A stretch of 64,000 bases of DNA from Apibacter mensalis (GTDB taxonomy: Bacteria > Bacteroidota > Bacteroidia > Flavobacteriales > Weeksellaceae). The notes under the pieces were generated by a model. The model was not told where the DNA came from, did not search any database, and saw nothing but the letters and a program-made list of their open reading frames with translations. Both the position numbers and the translations under genes were made by a program. Positions 58,297-64,000 of the stretch are shown piece after piece. The stretch lies in assembly GCF_001418685.1 (NCBI RefSeq), contig NZ_LIVM01000009.1, positions 60,929 through 124,928 on the forward strand, in the 5' to 3' direction. Within the stretch, counting starts at the first letter, position 1. Each line of letters starts with the position of its first letter.

Positions 58297-59805
58297 TTAT
58301 TCATAACCATTCAAAACATATTTTTCAAGTGTATCGGCAATCGTCCTGTCATTGGATAATCGTGGAAGTTTATTTTGTCCGCCGAGTTTACCGATTTCTT
58401 TCATATATTCATTAAACCCTCCTTTTTTAATTATTGTAATTTTTAAAGGTCTTAATATAGTACCGATAATAAGATCATTATAGTAAGTGTTTCTTTTTCT
58501 TAAGGCTTGATCTAAATTTAATTCAAACTCTGAAATGTTGATGGGAGGCTTTTCAAATTCTATAAACCATTCATGATAGGGTAAACCTTCCAAAGGGTTC
58601 ACTTGGGGAGCAAGAGTAAATTCTTGAACTATACAACCTGTTAATTCCATGGCTTCCTTAATTGCTTCTTCAACTTCTAAAGAAATTACATGTTCCCCAA
58701 ATGCAGAAGTAAAGTGTTTAGTTCGACCGGTAACTATGATTTTATATGGATTTTTATTTATAAATCTAACTAAGTCTCCTATTTCATAGGCCCACAACCC
58801 TGCATTAGTGGTTATAAGTATTGCATAATCCGTATTCAATTCAACTTGTTTCAAAGTAAGACGTTTTGGATTCTTTTTTCCAATTTCTTCCGAAGGAATA
58901 AATTCATAAAAAATACCATGATTTAACATAAGTAGCAATCCTTCCTCATCAACATTATCTTGAAAGGCTATAAATCCTTCAGAAGCAGGATATGTTTGAA
59001 TAATGTCCAACTTTTTACCAATCAATTCATTTATTTTATCTTCATAAGGCTTATAATTTACTCCCCCCGTTACTAAAAGTTGTAAATTAGGAAATATTTT
59101 ACTTATAGATTTTCCGGATTTAGCAATCAATTTCTCAAAATACATGACCAACCAAGGTGGGATGCCACTTATTAAAGTCATATTTTTATTAACAGTTTCC
59201 TCTACAATTTTATCAACTTTAGTTTCCCAATCTTCGATACAATTAGTTTTCCAAGAAGGCATACGATTATATTGAAGATATTTAGGAACAAAATGTGCAG
59301 AAATTCCTGACAACCTACCGGTCATTATACCATTATTATTTTCCAAAACAGGGCTTCCTTGTAAAAAAATCATTTTACCATTAATGAAATTTGGATTTTT
59401 TCTTTTATAAATATAATAAAGTAAAGCACTTTTGGCACCTTCTATATGAAAGGGCATGGACTCTTTAGAAATAGGGATGTATTTAGTTCCTGAAGTAGTG
59501 CCTGAGGTTTTAGCAAAATAAAGGGGCTTATTAGGCCATAATACATTATTTTGTCCCAGCTTGATTTTTTCAATATAAGGTCTAAGACTTTCATAATTTT
59601 GTACAGGAACTTGCTTTTGAAAATCTGAAACGGTAACTATTTCAGAGAAACAGTAGTCAATGCCAAAATTAGTATTTTGAGATTCTTTTATGAGTTTTTC
59701 AAACCAATAATATTGTGTTTCTATAGGTTGGTTAGTCCATATATTATCTTTTTTAATATGTAAGGAAGCCCACCCTTGTGCAAGTTTATTTTTTAAAAGC
59801 CCCAT
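58297..59805 (-). CDS. GH3-family acyl-adenylating protein
   Basis: 502 residues from ATG 59805; an earlier TTG at 59844 would add 13 residues with no family match. ANL-superfamily P-loop FAKTSGTTSGTKYIP near residue 94, TYPASEGF near 268, YEIGDLVRF near 336, and KHFTSAFGEHV near 360. Plant GH3 enzymes join amino acids to acids such as auxin. Bacteroidota copies are frequent but their substrates are unknown. Directly upstream of a GT2 gene and divergent from the DUF2723 gene. Confidence 0.85.
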   Translation of the reverse strand: MGLLKNKLAQGWASLHIKKDNIWTNQPIETQYYWFEKLIKESQNTNFGIDYCFSEIVTVSDFQKQVPVQNYESLRPYIEKIKLGQNNVLWPNKPLYFAKTSGTTSGTKYIPISKESMPFHIEGAKSALLYYIYKRKNPNFINGKMIFLQGSPVLENNNGIMTGRLSGISAHFVPKYLQYNRMPSWKTNCIEDWETKVDKIVEETVNKNMTLISGIPPWLVMYFEKLIAKSGKSISKIFPNLQLLVTGGVNYKPYEDKINELIGKKLDIIQTYPASEGFIAFQDNVDEEGLLLMLNHGIFYEFIPSEEIGKKNPKRLTLKQVELNTDYAILITTNAGLWAYEIGDLVRFINKNPYKIIVTGRTKHFTSAFGEHVISLEVEEAIKEAMELTGCIVQEFTLAPQVNPLEGLPYHEWFIEFEKPPINISEFELNLDQALRKRNTYYNDLIIGTILRPLKITIIKKGGFNEYMKEIGKLGGQNKLPRLSNDRTIADTLEKYVLNGYE

Positions 59806-60002
59806 TGTAAACAGTATGAGTTTATGATTAAACAAATATCGCAATTTAATTTTAGTATATTAAAAATTTAATTACTGATAAAACTTATAATTTTTTTTAA
59901 AAATTCTTTCTTAGTTTTAATTACAAATAGAGAATAAAACATTGGATTGAAACTTTTAAAAATAATATTATTAGTATATTCGCAAACAATAATTAAGGTA
60001 AA

Positions 60003-63000
60003 ATGAAGTTAAGTTACAATAAATTAAATAACCTTATCGGATGGGGAGTTTTTTTAATAGCTGCTATATCCTATTTATTAACTATTGAACCCAATTTTAG
60101 CTTTTGGGATTGTGGCGAATACATTTCTTCAGCCGTAAAGTTAGAAGTTACTCATTCACCGGGCGCGGTATTTTTTCAGATATTGGGATCAGTTTGGGCG
60201 ATTTTAGCCTTTGGCGATCCTACTAAATATTCTATAGTTATTAATGCTATGTCTGCAATTATGAGCGCTTTTGCCATACTCTTCTTATTCTGGACCATTA
60301 CTCATATGGTTAGAAAGATTTTATTCGTACATACAGCCCCCCAAGAATTAACCTCATATCAAAAAGCTACCATCTTATTAAGTGGGGCTGTAGGGGCTTT
60401 AACATTTACATATACCGACACTTTTTGGTTTTCTGCTGTAGAAGGAGAAGTTTATGCAGCTGCATCATGTTTTACCGCATTATTGCTATGGCTTATGTGT
60501 AAATGGGAAAATGATTTATCAAATCCCCGTTCAGATAAATGGCTTATACTAATCTCTCTACTTATCGGTTTGTCTGTAGGAATTCATTTAATGGTAATAT
60601 TAGTAGTTCCTACCCTAGGTTATATATATTACGCTAAAAAATATTCCTTTACTTGGAAGAACTTTATATTGGCCAATATTGCTATTGGAGGTGTATTTTT
60701 AGCTGTATTTAAAATTATATTTCCATTTACCATGTCATTTTTTGGAAAATGTGAAATATTTTTTGTAAATAATCTTCAAATGCCATTTAATACAGGTTCT
60801 GTTGTGGCATTTTTAATTTTAATAGTTGCCTTTTATTTTGCTTTACGATATACCTCCAAACATGGATATAAGACAGGTAATACCGTTATTTTATCTATTT
60901 TATTTATGCTTATTGGTTTTTCGAGCTGGGTCGTGTTGCCCATACGAGCTAAAGCTAACCCTCCTATCAATTTAAATGATCCGGATAATGCAATAGGAAT
61001 GTTGGATTACTATAATAGGGCTCAATACGGAGATTGGCCGGTATTATATGGAGCTAACTATACGGCATATCTAGATCCTAACGGAATTATAGGAACTAAT
61101 GACAATGGCCCTATATATGAAAAGGACGAAAAAACGGGAAGATATATTGAAACAGGAAGAAGAATTAGTTATAAGTTCAATCCTGAGCAGGTGAGCATAT
61201 TTCCGCGTATGTATAATCCGGATCCGAGTGTTATAGAAAATTATGGATTAATGGAAGGGTATCCTAATTTTACCTTAAATTCAAAATATTTCGGTAATCC
61301 TGAAGCGCAAAAAGTTTTTGATGAGTTGATCAGGAAAAAAAATTCCGGTGAAATATCAGTTCGTGATTATCAAATAGCTAAACAAAATGAACTTATCAAT
61401 GTTAAAAAGCCAACGTTAGGACAAAACTTGGATTTTATGTTGACCTATCAAATGGGGTATATGTTCATAAGATATTTTTTGTGGAATTTTGCCGGTCGTC
61501 AAAATGATTTACAAGGAAATTACGAATCGACTAAAGGAAATTGGATCAGCGGTATTAAATATTTTGATAATTTAAGATTAGGAGATCAAGATAAGCTACC
61601 TGCAGCATATGTGAACAAAGCTACCAACCAATATTATTTTTTACCATTACTGCTAGGTTTAATAGGATTCTTCTTTCAATTGAACAGAGACCCCGGAAGA
61701 AATTTTTCATTAATCGCTATATTTTTATTAGCCAGTGTAGGTATTATTTTATATACCAGTATAAAAGCTTTTGAACCAAGAGAAAGAGACTATGCATTAG
61801 TGACTTCATTCTATACCTTTGCTATTTGGATTGGAATGGGAGTGACAGCAATCATGTACTTATTAAATAAATTCAAACAAAGGCAAATAGGCTTATTTAT
61901 TGGTTTTCTCTCATTAGGAGTTCCTATTTTGGTGGGATTTCAAAATTGGGATGATCATGATAGAAGTAAGAGATATACTGCTTATGATTTTTCAAAAAGT
62001 TATTTACAAAGTTTAGATAGTAACAATCCAATACTTTTTGTATATGGAGATAACGACACATACCCTTTATGGGCATTGCAAGAAACCGAAGAATTTAGAT
62101 CGGATGCCAAAGTGGTTAACTTTACCTTGTTGGGTACAGCATGGTATATTGATCAGGTTCAAAGAAGAACATACAAGGCACCCGGTATACCTTCTTCATT
62201 AAAACATGAAGAATATAGAGATGGGGTTAATGATCAAATTATTTTATTGACTCGTGATTTTTGGAAGCAAATTTTTGATAATCTTCCGGAAGACAGTATA
62301 CCTGCTGATATCGCACAGTTTAAAAAATATGCAATTAAAGACAGCCTATCAGCTAAAGAAGCTATAAATTTTCTTAAGAATGAGAAAGATCAATCTGCAA
62401 TTAAGGAGTTATATACTTATGTAACTGAAAGAGATTATAGAGGAGCTGATGTAGGATTTATTCCTGTAAATAAAATATGCTTGCCTGTAAATAAAGAGAA
62501 TGCCTTAAAATATGGAATAGTTAAACCTGAAGATTCTAAAATGATGGTAAATAATGTTGTGTTGAAAATTAATAAACAAACATTATATAAGGACGGTTTA
62601 GCTGTACTGGATTTACTTGCCAATTATAATTGGGATCGTTCCATATATTTTAGTTCAGGGGGTACTTATTCTCAATCTAATATCATGTTTACACAAAATT
62701 ACTTGGAATATCAAGGTTTAGTTTCAAAATTAGTTCCTATTTATACACCTGATACCAATACCGGAGAACAAGGAAGAATAAATCCCAATACCATTTATAA
62801 CTTGGTTATGAACTATAAATTTGGAAATTTAAAAGATCCTAAAGCTTATTTTGATGAAACTTGTAGAAGTAATATTTTAAATTACAGGATGTCCTGTGGA
62901 AGAGCAGCTATTGCTTTGGCAAAAAGTGGAGATAAAAAACGGGCTAATGATATTTTAGAATTAATAAATAAAGAAATACCATTAAATATGTATCCGGCTA

Positions 63001-63452
63001 CGCCTTCTTATAATTCTATCATATCCGGTTATTTCCTTATAGGTAAAGAAAAAGAAGGGTTGAAATTAGCAGAAGCTTATAAAAACCAAATATTTAAAGA
63101 ATTAAATTATTACTTATCACTATCTCCACACGATCAAACCTTTGCAACTGATGATATGAGTAAATTATCCAGCTATTATACACTTATCGTTGATAATATT
63201 GCAAATACTTATCTGGAATTAAATAAGAGAGATAAAGCAATTGCTTATATTACAGAATCTTTAAAACCGTTAGATAAAAGATTGAAAACATTTGAAATGC
63301 TTGGAAAAAATAATGCAAAAGGACAAAAAATATCTCTTCAGAATCTCATGTACTCGTATGGGCAGTTGCTTCAAGTATTGCATCCTATTGATTCTGTATA
63401 TGAAAAAGAAAAGTCTGAAGAAATTTCAAATATTATTATGAAGTTAGAATAA
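60003..63452 (+). CDS. DUF2723 family membrane glycosyltransferase-like protein
   Basis: 1149 residues. The N-terminal part (about 1-330 and 535-620) holds roughly 10-13 membrane segments with the family signature NFSFWDCGEYI near residue 30 (an acidic pair like that of GT-C enzymes) and HSPGAVFFQILG near 51. The C-terminal soluble half (about 630-1149) contains VYGDNDTYPLWALQE near 679 and a helical, TPR-like tail (about 950-1140). DUF2723 is the family of animal TMEM260, a protein O-mannosyltransferase, so a glycan transfer role across the inner membrane is likely; donor and acceptor are unknown. It ends just before the tRNA-Arg gene. Confidence 0.85.
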   Translation: MKLSYNKLNNLIGWGVFLIAAISYLLTIEPNFSFWDCGEYISSAVKLEVTHSPGAVFFQILGSVWAILAFGDPTKYSIVINAMSAIMSAFAILFLFWTITHMVRKILFVHTAPQELTSYQKATILLSGAVGALTFTYTDTFWFSAVEGEVYAAASCFTALLLWLMCKWENDLSNPRSDKWLILISLLIGLSVGIHLMVILVVPTLGYIYYAKKYSFTWKNFILANIAIGGVFLAVFKIIFPFTMSFFGKCEIFFVNNLQMPFNTGSVVAFLILIVAFYFALRYTSKHGYKTGNTVILSILFMLIGFSSWVVLPIRAKANPPINLNDPDNAIGMLDYYNRAQYGDWPVLYGANYTAYLDPNGIIGTNDNGPIYEKDEKTGRYIETGRRISYKFNPEQVSIFPRMYNPDPSVIENYGLMEGYPNFTLNSKYFGNPEAQKVFDELIRKKNSGEISVRDYQIAKQNELINVKKPTLGQNLDFMLTYQMGYMFIRYFLWNFAGRQNDLQGNYESTKGNWISGIKYFDNLRLGDQDKLPAAYVNKATNQYYFLPLLLGLIGFFFQLNRDPGRNFSLIAIFLLASVGIILYTSIKAFEPRERDYALVTSFYTFAIWIGMGVTAIMYLLNKFKQRQIGLFIGFLSLGVPILVGFQNWDDHDRSKRYTAYDFSKSYLQSLDSNNPILFVYGDNDTYPLWALQETEEFRSDAKVVNFTLLGTAWYIDQVQRRTYKAPGIPSSLKHEEYRDGVNDQIILLTRDFWKQIFDNLPEDSIPADIAQFKKYAIKDSLSAKEAINFLKNEKDQSAIKELYTYVTERDYRGADVGFIPVNKICLPVNKENALKYGIVKPEDSKMMVNNVVLKINKQTLYKDGLAVLDLLANYNWDRSIYFSSGGTYSQSNIMFTQNYLEYQGLVSKLVPIYTPDTNTGEQGRINPNTIYNLVMNYKFGNLKDPKAYFDETCRSNILNYRMSCGRAAIALAKSGDKKRANDILELINKEIPLNMYPATPSYNSIISGYFLIGKEKEGLKLAEAYKNQIFKELNYYLSLSPHDQTFATDDMSKLSSYYTLIVDNIANTYLELNKRDKAIAYITESLKPLDKRLKTFEMLGKNNAKGQKISLQNLMYSYGQLLQVLHPIDSVYEKEKSEEISNIIMKLE

Positions 63453-63483
63453 ATTATTAGTATTATTGCAGAAAATATTTGTT

Positions 63484-63557
63484 GGCTACGTAGTTCAACT
63501 GGATAGAATATCAGATTTCGGCTCTGAGGGTTGGGGGTTCGAATCCCTCCGTGGTCA
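63484..63557 (+). tRNA. tRNA-Arg (anticodon TCG)
   Basis: 74 bases. The anticodon loop TTTCGGC closed by TCAGA/TCTGA gives TCG at 63518-63520 (CGA and related Arg codons). T arm GGGGG-TTCGAAT-CCCTC and a 7-base acceptor stem are present; the acceptor stem has two G-U pairs. CCA is not encoded. Followed by a terminator and the start of an integrase gene. Confidence 0.93.
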
Positions 63558-63562
63558 CTTAA

Positions 63563-63588
63563 AAACTCGCTTATATAGCGGGTTTTTC
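63563..63588 (+). terminator. tRNA-Arg terminator
   Basis: AACTCGC and GCGGGTT arms with a TTATATA loop, then a T run, directly after the tRNA 3' end. Confidence 0.75.
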
Positions 63589-63660
63589 TTTTATACAAAG
63601 GTTTTTATTGAATTTTAGCAATTTTTGAATATGACAAAAAATGCTGTATTATGCCATATT

Positions 63661-63702
63661 TTTGATACATTTTTTTACATTTGTATCAAATCTTTTGATA
63701 CA
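63661..63702. repeat. Three TTTGATACA sites before the integrase gene
   Basis: TTTGATACA at 63661-63669, its reverse complement TGTATCAAA at 63682-63690, and TTTGATACA at 63694-63702. They end 18 bases before the integrase ATG. Likely recombinase arm sites or operators. Confidence 0.75.
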
Positions 63703-63720
63703 ATTTAACACAATCAAAAT

Positions 63721-64000
63721 ATGGATAATTTGAGCTTACGATTTGTTTACGACAGGCGTAATGAAATAGCAAAAGGTAAGTCTGCAGCTCCTCTGCATAT
63801 TGAGGTACGGCAAAATAAAACCATTAACCGGATATTCATAAATACCTATATAAAATTAAAACCATCCGAATATTCCGATAAAAATGGATTTACCTGTAAA
63901 AATCACCCTAACGCTACGGCGATAACAGCTAAAGCTCATCGTATATTTAGAGAAGTAGAAGAGTTTGTATTATCTGATAACTGCCGTACTTTAGAAGATG
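63721..64000 (+). CDS. Tyrosine recombinase/integrase, N-terminal part (runs off window)
   Basis: 93 residues are visible, open to the window end. The start ATG at 63721 opens with NLSLRFVYDRRNE, then APLHIEVRQNK and INTYIKLKPSEYSDKNG, the arm-binding N-terminal domain pattern of integrases of Bacteroidota integrative elements; the catalytic domain is beyond the edge. Codon use (more CGG, CGT, GCG, CTG) differs from neighbouring genes, which fits mobile origin. It lies 163 bases after the tRNA-Arg gene, the usual geometry of a tRNA-integrated element. Confidence 0.82.
   Translation, partial: MDNLSLRFVYDRRNEIAKGKSAAPLHIEVRQNKTINRIFINTYIKLKPSEYSDKNGFTCKNHPNATAITAKAHRIFREVEEFVLSDNCRTLED

Noticed and set aside
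63371..63598. Minus-strand ORF over the tRNA gene
   Set aside because: Overlaps the tRNA-Arg gene on the other strand and has no homologous features.

Overview
The window is very AT-rich chromosomal DNA from a member of the Bacteroidota, most likely a flavobacterium. The evidence is the gene families (DUF3822 with rsmD, gliding-era style signal peptides ending in Ala-Gln, GH3-family and DUF2723 proteins, KpsF next to TatC and RecQ, a THUMP-like methyltransferase) and promoters of the Bacteroidota type (TTG, about 19-20 bases, TAnnTTTG) instead of -35/-10 boxes with Shine-Dalgarno sites. Long AT-rich spacers, two frameshifted genes and a low-oxygen type pyrimidine enzyme suggest a host-associated, somewhat reduced genome (for example an Apibacter-like gut symbiont); the genus is inference, not shown.

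Layout. 1-9.6 kb: 3' part of a large alpha-2-macroglobulin-like protein without its thioester cysteine, a YiiX-like hydrolase, a 650-base spacer with a 14-base inverted-repeat pair and an orphan terminator, an MdtD-like efflux pump with a palindrome upstream, and a YARHG-domain lipoprotein-like secreted protein. 9.7-19.9 kb (mostly minus strand): rpoN-thyA, asnS, a beta-lactamase-fold serine hydrolase, a methyltransferase gene carrying a 12-base G/C homopolymer, an AI-2E family permease, udk-divIC, and a class 1A dihydroorotate dehydrogenase. 20.3-26.6 kb: CD225/DUF2752 membrane pair, metG, DUF937-like, a nuclease/phosphatase, then a divergent HTH-regulator/unknown-gene pair with an inverted repeat over the promoter. 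26.9-27.2 kb: a promoter-to-terminator unit with no ORF and six copies of TTAACACTAA. 27.4-41 kb: housekeeping (tig, DUF3822-rsmD, ahcY, ackA, JmjC-like plus pepP, pepD, purA). 42.2-44 kb: two frameshifted genes, azurin and fructosamine kinase. 44-53 kb: tatC-kpsF, recQ, deoxynucleoside kinase, prmA-clpS, etfBA. 53-63.5 kb: thioesterase-like, CarboxypepD-reg, flippase and two GT2 genes, GH3 protein, and a giant DUF2723 protein.

The right edge is the start of a mobile element: a tRNA-Arg(TCG) gene, then a cluster of three TTTGATACA sites, then the 5' end of a tyrosine-recombinase gene that runs off the window.

How things work together: nucleotide metabolism (thyA, udk, pyrD, purA, dNK), translation (asnS, metG, prmA, rsmD, tig, tRNA), envelope and glycan export (flippase, GT2 pair, KpsF for KDO, DUF2723), and acetate/electron-transfer metabolism (ackA, etfBA). 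The items most worth following are the repeat-bearing non-coding transcription unit beside the divergent HTH module, the phase-variation-like C12 tract, and the tRNA-Arg integration site.
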